Source: Byssochlamys sp. IMV 00236
Taxonomy: Eukaryota; Ascomycota; Eurotiomycetes; Eurotiales; Thermoascaceae
Direction: 5' to 3'
Length of the DNA stretch: 13,205 nt
Assembly (NCBI GenBank): GCA_001931875.2
Contig: MSJH02000483.1
Span: 1 to 13,205, forward strand
A program made the translations under genes and the position numbers. Under the pieces are notes generated by a model that saw nothing but the letters and a program-made list of their open reading frames with translations, did not search any database and was not told the DNA's origin. Each line of letters begins with the position of its first letter. Position 1 is the first letter of the stretch. Shown here piece by piece: positions 1 through 8,001 of the stretch.

Positions 1-36
<36 letters not shown>
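1..36. repeat. Poly-T homopolymer tract
   Basis: Thirty-six consecutive T open the window, followed by a CTT/TTC-rich stretch to about 58. It is a poly(dA:dT) tract about 165 bp upstream of the TUP1 start codon. Such tracts often exclude nucleosomes in fungal promoters, so a promoter role is a reasonable inference. The true length may exceed what is shown because the tract touches the window edge. Confidence 0.8.
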
Positions 37-120
37 CTTTCTTCTTCTTCTTTCTGTCTTTATATAAAAAAAAAGGGGGACTTAATTGAAATAAATAAAG
101 AGAGAGAAAAGGTATTTGTT
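37..120 (+). promoter_or_regulatory. Likely core promoter of TUP1-type gene
   Basis: A pyrimidine-rich block (37-58) is followed by a TATA-like TATATAAAA at 61-69, then an A/G-rich leader up to the ATG at 202. The arrangement of poly-T, CT block, TATA and purine-rich leader fits a fungal polymerase II promoter. The transcription start is not determined by sequence alone. Confidence 0.45.
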
Positions 121-201
121 GTTGGCGGGACGCGTAAAATATTTTTAAACATTATCAAATAGAGAAATACCCTCTTCTTTTTTTTTTATTTTTTATACAA
201 C

Positions 202-2396
202 ATGTCAGTTTATAATCATCGCCCAATGGTGCCAACGCCACAAAGTCGCATTGTTGAAATGCTGGATTCAATAAGAAATGAGTTTGATCAGTTAGCACAA
301 GAGCTTTATGTTTGCAAAACTCAAAGAGATGACTTTGAGCATAAAAGTATAACCACTGTGTTATTATTGCCATCTTCATCATTTTAACCTTCTTCTTTAG
401 TGAACCAACAAATCTCAGAAATGAATAACTTTCAACAAAGCTTACTTGAGTTGGAACGTACTCAGCAAAATCAAAAGAAACAGTTAGTAGAATGATGTAT
501 AGCAAATCCCTCCTTCCATTATTAAACATCTTGATAGATATGAAGAAGAGATTGCTCGGCTTCGTCAACAAATTGAATCACGAATGTCTTCTGGTCCTTC
601 CGGAATGCCATTACATCCTCTTCCTCAACAGCAGCAACAACTTCCACATCAACCTCCTCCACCTCCTCCTAATATTGGTCCTGGTTCGAATTACTTTGGT
701 GGTATTATGAATGCCCATACGAACCAAGGTCCGCCTGGTCTAGTCGCTCCATCTCAAATACCCGAACGATCACCGAGCCAACATTCTCAGCAATCACCTC
801 ATTACTCTTCTCAAGCACCACCACCACCACCACCATCATCTTACTTGAATGGTCAGCAAACGTACTCACCTAACAGAGGTATACCCACCCCACCCACTTC
901 AGGTCATCCCCAGCGACCTGATTGGGGTAACTATGGTTATCGACCTGGCTCTTCAGTTCCGCCTGCCGCGGTTCCACCTGAGTCTGTAGGATCGAAGCGT
1001 AAATCAAATTCATCTTCTTCCAGCGCTCCCTCTGCTCAACAGCAACAACAGCAACCACCACCCATGATGGCGCGTACTGCACCTAATAAGATATCAAGCC
1101 CATCAACTACCGGATCTGGAAATTTGGCTGACGTTGATCCTGACAATGTGCCTGCAAATATGAAAGTAGAAGGTCAGGATTGGTTTGCCTTGTAAGTTTT
1201 CATTCATTCTCATTTACACACACGTCTCTCATGGGTATCTCATAGGTTTAATCCTAAAACTCCTCGTCAATTGAAAGTGGATCTAGTCCATACTATGGAT
1301 CATACAAGCGTTGTTTGCTGTGTCAAGTTTAGTGCAGATGGTCGTCTTTTGGCTGCTGGTTGCAATCGTGCTACCTTCATTTATGATGTAGCCACCTCTC
1401 AACGTGTGGCGTAAGTATTTGTCTATTCATCTTTTTAGACAGAAATTAACATATCTTAGTGTTCTCCAAGATGAAACTATCAAGACTGAAGGCGATTTGT
1501 ATATTCGATCTGTTTGCTTTAGTCCTGACGGAAATTATCTTGCTACGGGAGCTGAAGACATGCAAATTAGAGTAAGTCAATTCTGCCTTTTTACGTGTAC
1601 AGATACTAACAAATCATAAGGTATGGGATATAGCCAACAAACGTATCAGAAATGTACTAGTCGGACATCAACAGGACATTTATTCGTTAGATTTCAGCCG
1701 AGACGGACGCTTGATCGCATCCGGCTCAGGCGATTGCACAGCAAGAATCTGGAGCATGGCAGACGGCAAATGTCTTCAAGTGCTTCGAATTTCAGATCAT
1801 GATCAAAAAGATCCTGGAGTTACCAGTGTTGCCTTCTCGCCTGATGGACGTATTATTGCAGCAGCTAGTTTGGATAAAATGATCAGAATTTGGGACACCC
1901 AGAGCGGCATTCTACTTGAACGACTTGAAGGACATAAAGACAGCGTATATTCTGTTGCATTTATGCCAGATGGCAAAATGCTTGTCAGCGGAAGTTTAGA
2001 CAAAACGTTGAAATTGTGGCAATTGGGTACAAACGAAGGACGCGGTATGGGAATCGAAAGAGATAGAGGTAAAGGACCATGCAAGGTTACTTTTACCGGA
2101 CACAAAGATTTTGTTTTGTCTGTCGGGTGTACTCCTGACGGACGTTGGGTCGTATCTGGATCAAAAGATCGAGGCGTCCAATTCTGGGATCCACGTACGG
2201 GACAGACACAGTTTATGTTGCAAGGACACAAGAATTCAGGTAATTTGAGAATAGGTTATGTTAACATTGGTACTTATTTTTCATTCTAGTCATTTCTGTT
2301 GCTATAAGTCCATCTGGAAAGCCTTTATTTGCAACAGGATCCGGTGATAACCGCGCAAGGATATGGAGTTATGATTCCATTGGAAAAGGATATTAA
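202..2396 (+). CDS. TUP1: TUP1-type WD40 transcriptional co-repressor, 7 exons
   Basis: General co-repressor that, with Cyc8/Ssn6, is recruited by DNA-binding repressors in the nucleus. Seven exons assemble in one frame: 202-346, 401-482, 538-1191, 1246-1410, 1460-1571, 1621-2239 and 2290-2396, giving 627 codons, within the usual fungal Tup1 size. All six introns are 49-55 nt GT-AG; the intron at 1572-1620 has a perfect TACTAAC branch site. Residues 1 to about 90 form the N-terminal tetramerisation coiled coil ([20 protein letters not shown], later [13 protein letters not shown]). Residues about 90-290 are low-complexity Pro/Gln/Ser-rich linker. DWFALFNP leads into seven WD40 blades from about residue 313 to the end, several with the FSPDG...SGSxDxTxxxWD pattern, closing with [12 protein letters not shown]. 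The first ATG precedes the conserved N-terminus directly. No disruption is seen. The TUP1 assignment is secure from domain order; paralogue identity is not. Confidence 0.95.
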
Positions 2397-2486
2397 CAAT
2401 TACATTCGAAATAAGTTGTTATTTTTATTTCACACAATCACGCTTTTATTTTATTTTATTTTTTCTTCTTGCCTTGCTCACTTCAT

Positions 2487-2492
2487 AATAAA
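2487..2492 (+). terminator. Candidate polyadenylation signal of TUP1-type gene
   Basis: An AATAAA hexamer lies 91 nt after the TUP1 stop codon, after a T-rich stretch. Position and sequence suit a 3'-end signal, but AT-rich DNA gives such hexamers by chance. Confidence 0.4.
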
Positions 2493-2499
2493 TCAACTG

Positions 2500-2930
2500 T
2501 TCATTCATAATTGCTTAGTGCACGTATCGGTCACATGACATACTTGAAGCAGTAGGGGGCTTCAAGAGTAGAAGGGTGGTACATTCATCATGTATTTTAA
2601 TAATCTATTTTATACATGTATATTCATTCTAAGGTTGAGTGATCAAATGATTGTTTCAGTAAACATTAGCAGGACCCTGCAATAGTTTTATGACTCGAAT
2701 CTTTTATGGTAATGGTGATACGAATAGGTGCCACTTTAACCTGAAACAGAGACAGCGCCACTGGAGATGAGTTTCTGTTCATGCAACCTTTGTTCACGTG
2801 AGTTGCAGATCCATCCTAAAATACGCTGCCAAGTCACGTTACCCTTAATTTGTGTGTCCTTTTTTTTTCAAAGCTACTTTACAGTGTATGAACTTTCATA
2901 AAATTGAAGCGACTAAATGAACCCATCACC
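2500..2930. other. Intergenic stretch without recognisable gene
   Basis: I see no open frame with coding character, no tRNA-like motif and no clear repeat. A CACGTG palindrome at about 2796 matches an E-box core, but nothing around it allows a regulatory claim. Confidence 0.5.
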
Positions 2931-2933
2931 CAC

Positions 2934-3169
2934 TTCATCGCCCAGTTTCCTGACGATGATGTACTAGAGGAGTCTGTAGCTCTTTACAATGGGAGTGGAG
3001 AAAGCATATAGCAAAGAATACAAAAAGATGCAAGCATACTTATGCTGTTCGATCTGTACAAAATGAATGGAGTACGTTTGATACCGATATATGCTGTAAA
3101 TATATAGACAGTATGCCTGCAAGAGTGAAAGTTGTGATAGATGCGAAAGGCGGAAACACCAAATATTAA
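2934..3169 (+). pseudogene. Tc1-type (DDE_3) transposase C-terminal relic
   Basis: The last part, ending at TAA 3167-3169, reads CCKYIDSMPARVKVVIDAKG followed by GNTKY and a stop. This matches the characteristic Tc1-family C-terminus, where a DSMPRR...VIKAKGG.TKY ending is typical. Upstream, in another frame (from 2934), AQFPDDDVLEE resembles the region of the third catalytic residue (usual form AQSPDLNPIE). The two parts are joined only by a frameshift near 2990, and that upstream frame hits a stop at about 3008. The Asn-Pro-Ile core is already lost. Only about 75 codons remain of a protein usually near 340 residues. It is an old, inactive fragment on the same strand as the following LINE piece, with no relation to TUP1. 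Confidence 0.7.
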
Positions 3170-3269
3170 TAAAATTTATGACAGTTGAAAAACCGTCCCA
3201 GTGGGGTTTCCATTTTTTCCATGCTGTGCAATTTGATCTAAGTTTTGACTCAATACCTTTGACCTTGAC

Positions 3270-3710
3270 TCAAAGACTCGGCCTTGGTACGTTCTTCATG
3301 TCGTCTCCGTAACGAAACAATTTTTGTCTTTGCTTGTCTCTATTATAGCCAAGTTCATCACCGCCCGTTGCTATCCCAAGTTCAGCTTTTCAGCCATGAC
3401 AGTTCCTCGGAAACTTGGTGGCCTTGGTCTACTAGATCCCTTCATACAGCAATCCGCGCTTCAGCTGCGATGGATACTTCCGCTGCTGCAACATTCTCAT
3501 CTTGCGTCAGAGTTTTGGCGCTCGGACGTGCTCACTTCTTCCATTGTTCTGCCTCTCCTAACGGACTATCTTATTCACCTGATAGAGATCTCAATGCGAA
3601 CTCCAGTGCCTGTACCACTAGGCTCCGACTTTCGTCTTCCTTTTCTGTTTCCATCGCTCCGCCCTCTTCTGTCCAAAGACAGAGAGCACCCATTAGGTGA
3701 TATTCTCTAA
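3270..3710 (+). pseudogene. LINE (non-LTR) reverse transcriptase C-terminal fragment
   Basis: The open frame from just after a stop at 3267 to TAA 3708-3710 gives about 146 codons without an ATG start. It contains WYVLHVVSVTKQFLSLL and then PRKLGGLGLLDP followed by IQQSALQLRWI. The K-x-GGLGLLDP...ALQLRW block lies downstream of the polymerase core in L1-like fungal ORF2 proteins and is diagnostic in my reading. The polymerase motifs (YADD) and the endonuclease domain are absent, as expected of a 5'-truncated LINE insertion. No poly-A tail is evident; the frame ends abruptly next to an unrelated pseudogene. Type is fairly sure; the clade is not. Confidence 0.75.
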
Positions 3711-3718
3711 TACTCATC

Positions 3719-4087
3719 ATCACAAAGGATGGTATCCCCATTGTTGCCGATGAAGAAGGCTTTCAAAAGGGGTTTAGCCAATTCTGGTCCTATGACAATG
3801 GTTACTTTGTCAATGCCAAACGCGGCAAAGTGATGGCCGTCTGTGAGAGCTCTATAAAGCCTAAAGCCGACATTGTTCAGCACATTAGGCTGCCACGCTG
3901 AATGGCCATGAGTCAAAGACGGGGTATTGATCATCATGGCTATATACACATCTAGCATCGTCCAAACTTGATTTTGGAGCTACAAGGTCCAAAAGAGGAA
4001 GGTAGTGAATACGTTGTCTTGAACAAAAGATATTGGGATAAAGCTAAATCTAGGCAACGTTGAATATTGGAAGCAATAGAGAAATAA
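3719..4087 (+). pseudogene. Beta-trefoil (ricin-B-type lectin) domain pseudogene
   Basis: One continuous frame shows the short repeats typical of ricin-B-type beta-trefoil domains: GYFVNAKRGKVM, then GIDHHGYIH, then RPNLILELQGPKEEG and YVVLNKRYWDKAK. In intact members each lobe carries a Q-x-W motif; here one Gln-x-Trp position has Arg and the last runs into a stop. Three in-frame stops break it: TGA 3899-3901, TAG 3953-3955 and TGA 4061-4063. No frameshift is needed over about 340 nt. A natural stop follows at 4085-4087. Such domains occur in fungi as carbohydrate-binding modules of larger proteins. There is no sign of an attached catalytic domain, and the function of the parent gene is unknown. 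The 5' side abuts the LINE fragment. Confidence 0.6.
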
Positions 4088-4108
4088 ATATTTTATTAAA
4101 CATTTTCT

Positions 4109-4489
4109 TTAATCGACGTCTTCCACGGGCCACTTTTGCCCACCTGTTTTTTCAACCACTCTTATATTTTGAATTCTCATTTCCTTTGTTGCTGCCTTAC
4201 ATATATCATACATAGTTAAGAGTGCAACACTGATAGCCGTCAGAGCTTCCATCTCAACATCGGTCTTGCCTGATGTTTGAACAATAGGTTCACATTCAAC
4301 ACTCTTTCTATGGTCATCTAACCAAAGACGCACGTCGATCAATTCCAAAAGCAAAGGGTGGCACAGAGGAATAAGGTTAGAAGTGGATTTAGATGCTTGA
4401 ATACTGGCTATTTTTGCTACAGTTAGCACATCTTCAACAAATACCACAATTATTTCTTCAGATAATAAAAGCGTCTCAAGTACTATAGC
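4109..4489 (-). CDS. moaC: MoaC (cyclic pyranopterin monophosphate synthase), 5'-incomplete
   Basis: MoaC converts the MoaA product into cPMP, the first intermediate of molybdenum cofactor synthesis. The minus-strand frame ending at 4109 carries VLTVAKIASIQASK, SNLIPLCHPLLL, VEMEALTAISVALLTMYDIC and then KAA and VVEKTGG. These align with the conserved MoaC blocks, and the family's His (LCHP), Glu-x-Glu (VEME), Asp and Lys (YDxCK) are kept. The segment that usually reads KGDVL reads VEDVL, so the lysine expected there is missing; AGI is ASI and GVEMEAL is DVEMEAL. The usual 45-residue N-terminus (MVDVS...) is not present. The frame is open to 4489 with no ATG, and a possible splice acceptor CTATAG ends at 4483. 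I see no upstream exon and no MoaA partner. AATAAA (complement of 4091-4096) lies just downstream of the stop. It is either a gene with an unrecognised first exon or a young 5'-truncated pseudogene. Confidence 0.7.
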   Translation of the reverse strand, partial: AIVLETLLLSEEIIVVFVEDVLTVAKIASIQASKSTSNLIPLCHPLLLELIDVRLWLDDHRKSVECEPIVQTSGKTDVEMEALTAISVALLTMYDICKAATKEMRIQNIRVVEKTGGQKWPVEDVD

Positions 4490-4520
4490 TTAAATTATCA
4501 AAAAGACTACAACTAGAGCT

Positions 4521-4990
4521 ATGACAGCAAAAGAAGCAGCTGACGTTGCTCCAGCTGAACCTGTAGCGATTGGTGTAGCGGAGGCAGTTACTGAAGATTT
4601 AGAAATGGAGAAAGATGATATTTCCTACAACCAAAACTCAAACGTACCTCCAGCTTGCGTCCTACGAAAGAAACAGCAGTAAACAGCTACATATTCAACG
4701 TAGTGGTTGAATGGGAAACCAAGCTTGTAATTCCAGTCTATCAATACAGCGAGGCTGCAAGCGCTAGAAACACTCAGGCTTTACAGAAGGTCGAGGTTGA
4801 AATGATGTAAGCTCGGACGCGCGCAAATGCTTTATCAAGAAGCTTGAAATCAAGCATTGTGCTAGGGAATCTACTACTTTAGCATTCATCATGGAGGTGC
4901 GAGCCACAGAAAGTATTACTCAGTACTCAGCACGATTCGTCAAGGCGATTAATAATATGAACATGGATGTGCACAACGGTTTTTGGCGTT
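4521..4990 (+). other. Decayed coding-like stretch, possibly retroelement gag relic
   Basis: A 53-codon frame from ATG 4521 (MTAKEAADVAPAEPVAIG...) ends at 4682. A different frame continues with SYIFNVVVEWETKLVIPVYQ and ALSRSLKSSIVLGN, interrupted by stops. A third reads MEVRATESITQYSARFVKAI up to a stop at about 4991. The succession of charged, coding-like pieces in shifting frames on one strand suggests one decayed gene. The last piece faintly resembles gag-type capsid segments of fungal LTR elements, but I cannot assign it. It lies directly upstream of, and opposite to, the MoaC remnant. Confidence 0.3.
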
Positions 4991-5049
4991 GATGTCTAGG
5001 TCTGTGCAGGTGTAATGGTCTTTTATACTTAAGCGCGAAAAGTCTATTC

Positions 5050-5595
5050 TCATTTACTTGGAGCAGCCTTCTTTTTCCTTTGATTGCTGTTTATATGAAG
5101 CCCAGCATACAGTTGTCTCCTAGTACGATCTGAGCTACTTTGGAGATCCCTTTGATGGTCAATTCTGTATAGGGACGGTTGTGCAAGGCTAATTTCGCAC
5201 ATACTTTCCATTTTTAGGGGGCTGCTCCCATCTCTGTAAGCATTAAATAAACAAAATTCGCAACTGTATGACAACAATAGAGGCTGATCTTAAGCATCAG
5301 CTTAAAAAGATCTCACCAAGTTAATATGTCCAGTAAGATAGTCTACAACTATGCTTATCAACAATGTTATTTTGCCCCATCACTGTTAAGAAATTAACTA
5401 AAGCCTCTCGCCTTTGAACTATAAAATAACAGTGCGCTATAGTCCACAAGTCGAAATAATAGCTTTTTGTGCAAAATACAAACATTGGTTTACAAGTGAT
5501 ACAATTTCTAGAAAATATATTTTTGACAAAATGAAGAGAGTCTTTGGGATTCATTTTTATATAGAAATGGCTTTTTACTTCAAAGAAAGGGTTGC
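5050..5595 (-). other. Unassigned region; possible short exons on minus strand
   Basis: The region between the COX13 stop and the gag-like stretch has no recognised gene. A minus-strand frame 5050-5277 (75 codons) ends in a basic tail, QRKKKAAPSK. It is preceded by a T-rich tract ending in TTACAG at about 5228, which could be a splice acceptor. A GTATGT...ACAG pair inside it (about 40 nt) could be another intron. A second minus frame, 5321-5554, shows Cys/Tyr/Phe-rich sequence with no family resemblance. I cannot choose between a small unknown gene downstream of COX13 and chance open frames. Confidence 0.25.
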
Positions 5596-6101
5596 TTATT
5601 CGCTAGCAGAAAGGTTGACTTTAGGGTTGAAGAAAAGAGCTTCCTTGCCCCAGAAGAAATCCTATAGAGTCAATCAGTTATTTGAACTTCATATGTATTA
5701 TTTCAACTTACTCTAGCACGGAAGTTGATGTAAGGGTATTTGACCCATTCCTTAGGGTGATGCTTTTGGTGTTCATGGTGAGCGTGATAAATGTTGTAGG
5801 CATTGGCACCAGCAGCAAAGAGACTAATAAATAAGGTTAGTCATTGTTTTCATAAAGAGTAGCTCGATAATTACGAAGGAATGGCAACGAAAAGAGTGAT
5901 CTTCTTCCAGGTTTCAGCAGATTCTATGGATAAAATGAGTATGTTTAAATTAAAGAGTATAATTAAATTACCAGCAGCATGCTTCTTGACAGCTTCACGT
6001 TCAGCAAGGAAGCTGCTGTTTTGAGCAGTGGTAGATTGGAAACGAGCACCAGTACGCTTTACAGAAGCAACGACTTGAGAGCTAACAATACGGGCGGCCA
6101 T
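5596..6101 (-). CDS. COX13: Cytochrome c oxidase subunit VIa (Cox13), 4 exons
   Basis: Nuclear-encoded small subunit of mitochondrial complex IV in the inner membrane, with a role in enzyme assembly/dimerisation and regulation. Exons on the minus strand are 6101-5972, 5923-5875, 5823-5712 and 5661-5596; introns are 48, 51 and 50 nt with GTAA donors and TAG acceptors. They join to 118 codons, the normal length. The first about 25 residues (MAARIVSSQVVASVKRTGAR...) form an Arg/Ser-rich presequence without acids. FLAEREAVKKHAA precedes the single membrane helix TWKKITLFVAIPSLFAAGANAY (split by an intron). The matrix-distal tail has the family's His-rich HAHHEHQKHHPKEW, then YPYINFR and FFWGKEALFFNPKVN. 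No defect is seen. Only about 193 bp separate its ATG from the end of the DNA transposon at 6295, so the promoter must be short or overlap the insertion. Confidence 0.93.
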
Positions 6102-6294
6102 TATAAGTAATAAAAAAGAACTGGTACCATAATTTCTTTGCCCATCAGTTTTTTTTCTTTCCCGGTACCCCCTCAGCCAGGGTGTACTTAAATTTTTATG
6201 GTGCCTCTTTTGACACTCATTTAAATTACTCAGATATTTTTGATTGGATAAAATAATGATGACGTTGTATCCCATTCGGGCATCCACATAAATA
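6102..6294 (-). promoter_or_regulatory. COX13 5' flank truncated by transposon
   Basis: This 193-bp stretch between the COX13 start and the TA target site of the transposon must hold the 5' leader and proximal promoter. It contains a C-rich GGTACCCCCTC block at about 6165 and an AT-rich upstream half; no clear TATA box at a fixed distance is visible. The role rests on position only. Confidence 0.4.
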
Positions 6295-6503
6295 CAGTGC
6301 CTCCACCCCCAATTTTCGCTTTCCAACGAGCTGATTTCGCTTTGATCTCCGACTAACTTTCGTTTTTATAAAGTCCAATTTTCGCTTCTTTATTGGCCAA
6401 AGTTCGTTTTGGTAAGGGCTCATTTTCGCTTTTGTCACTTCCAAAGTTCGTTTTTGTTCGTTTCAAAGTTCGCTTTTGCATCACTCAATTTTCGTGTTTA
6501 ATC
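6295..6503. repeat. Left terminal inverted repeat of the DNA transposon
   Basis: About ten TTCGYTTT-type motifs alternate as ATTTTCGCTT and AAGTTCGTTT. The inner part (about 6428-6499) is the inverted match of 7847-7921, identical apart from one or two bases. The repeated motifs look like multiple transposase-binding sites. Confidence 0.8.
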
Positions 6504-6513
6504 TCAAGGTTTA

Positions 6514-7819
6514 TTAAAGCGGCTCTTTATTGAGGCATTTTTGAAAGTTGTTGACAGAGTGATTTGCAATGTTGTGAAGAACTTTTCTGCTAACACTTTT
6601 GCCTGCTTCAAGTCCTCCGTGTCCTGAAACTTACTTCGCTTAACAGCACCTTTAACAATTAACCAAAAGTTCTCAATTGGATTGAGTTCAGGCGAATAAG
6701 GAGGAAGGTATACCGCCTTATAACCTCTTGTCTCAATCATTGTTGTTATATCTTGCGAGGTATGAATAGGTGCATTATCCATGACAATGTAGAAACCTTT
6801 CATCTCAGGAAACTTGTCCATTTCATCCAGTGTTTGAGCTATGAATCTCATATAGTGCCCAGTAACAGTTCCTTTAGGCATCTTTTTACCTACAGGGGAT
6901 TTTCTATTTCGGCCTCCAGCAATCTTAATCTTCTTGGGCTTCAGAGGCTCTCTGACCTCAAGGGCAATGAAATCTTTTGCTGTTATGGCTCCTAAAACAG
7001 TGTGAGTGATAGCACGAGTGGTTGGTGTTTCAACAATTGCTGGTGTGCCTTTCATTGAACGAGCAAAAGGACCTCTCATGTTGATATTGAAACCAGTTTC
7101 ATCCACAAAAACCCAGTTATCGAGGTAATTCATATCCAAATTAATAGCCCATTCATTTGTCCACTTGTAACGTGCTTCGAGGTTCTCAGGGCTATTTCGT
7201 GACAAAGGTTATAAAGTCGCTCGCTTCATGGTCAAATTGCACTCATGAAGGATAAAATTGCCGATAGCTGTTTCCTTCAAAATGAAGCCCTCAAATGCTT
7301 CAGTGAGGCTTTCCACAGCATCATGCCTCGTTGCTTGAGGGTAGTTATCGAAAAATTCCAGAAGATGCTATTTATGTTCTTGCTGAAGTTGAGAAGGCTT
7401 TCGGATGACCTTGTTCGTCTGCTTCTCTTAGATGTTCCAGCTGGGATCTTCCCTGAGTCTCTTCGCCCAGATCTGTGCTATTCGTGGCTCAATGTTCGCT
7501 TTACGTCCAGAAGGAGTAGCTTTTCAAAGCTTGATTCTGTAAAATAATAGCAAACTGACTTCGGGCTATCAGAATACACATTGTACTTCTTGCCACTAGT
7601 TTCTGCCTGCGACAGTTCCTCGGCTAACTCCTCCATCTGCACATCAAGTTCTTCTATACCCTCTGTAGGAAAGCGACTTTGAAAAGCTCGATACTGTGAC
7701 AAAGTCAACAAAGTACCGAAATTATAAGGATCAACCTCCTCCTCCCATTCGACAGCATCGTTTCCTTGCTCGTCCAGAATCCTGCCTTGTCCGTCTTTGT
7801 AGAAAAAGTTGTTATTCAT
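6514..7819 (-). pseudogene. DD34E transposase of the Tc1/mariner/IS630 element, broken
   Basis: DDE transposase that would cut and rejoin the element at TA sites. From ATG 7819 the acidic N-terminal part (MNNNFFYKDGQGRILDEQGN...) runs to about 7520, then continues in another frame. That frame has a helix-turn-helix-like region (GRKANIEPRIAQIWAKRL), KPSQLQQEHK, and the catalytic core: VFVDETGFN (Asp), YIVMDNAPIH (Asp), YSPELNPIE (Glu), with 34 residues between the last two. Three in-frame stops interrupt it (7428-7430, 7368-7370, 7209-7211). Frameshifts are needed near 7500-7530 and near 6600. After the second, the expected C-terminus HNIANHSVNNFQKC...KEPL ends at TAA 6514-6516. All three catalytic residues survive, but the gene cannot make an active protein. 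The longest unbroken frame is 6504-7205. Confidence 0.88.
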
Positions 7820-7846
7820 TGAAACGTAAGCACAAAAGTTAAAAAA

Positions 7847-7981
7847 ACACGAAAATTGAGTGATGCAAAAGCGAACTTTGAAACGAACAAAAACGAACTT
7901 CGGAAGTGACAAAAGCGAAAAATAAGAATTTTGGCTAATAAAAAAACGAGAGCGGTATCATTTGAAGTGGCCGTTCCATTG
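7847..7981. repeat. Right terminal inverted repeat, degenerate at its outer end
   Basis: The stretch 7847-7921 mirrors the inner left repeat (CACGAAAATTGAGTGATGC, then alternating GCGAAC and ACGAAC motifs). From 7921 outward only fragments such as TTTTGGCTAATAAA still match the left side, so the outer half is lost or replaced. Confidence 0.65.
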
Positions 7982-8001
7982 TAACCAAAAAAAAAAAAAA
8001 C

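Larger units (their letters stand above)
6295..7981. mobile_element. Tc1/mariner/IS630-type DNA transposon (decayed)
   Basis: The left end starts CAGTGCCTCCACCCCC directly after TA (6293-6294), the Tc1/mariner target. A long terminal region (6295-6500) is dense in TTCGCTTT/TTCGTTTT motifs. The same motif block appears inverted at 7847-7921 on the right. The right end is degenerate beyond 7921; ...CCATTG followed by TA at 7982-7983 is the best candidate boundary, which would give 1,687 bp. A DDE transposase pseudogene lies inside on the minus strand. The left boundary is firm because an independent copy (12211-12496) ends at exactly the same base. The right boundary is an inference. Confidence 0.8.

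Noticed and set aside
492..710. 72-codon plus-strand frame at the start of TUP1 exon 3
   Set aside because: It overlaps intron 2 and the true coding frame, which carries the conserved [13 protein letters not shown] coiled coil.
1803..2231. 142-codon minus-strand frame within TUP1
   Set aside because: It lies entirely antisense to WD40 exon 6, and its sequence is the complement of conserved coding repeats.
3284..3700. 138-codon plus-strand frame overlapping the LINE fragment
   Set aside because: It is in a different frame from the reverse-transcriptase signature, is Ser/Arg-rich and matches nothing; it is a shadow frame.
3707..3958. 83-codon minus-strand frame starting MLDVYIAMMINTPSL
   Set aside because: The plus strand in this interval carries the beta-trefoil signature; the minus frame is its shadow.
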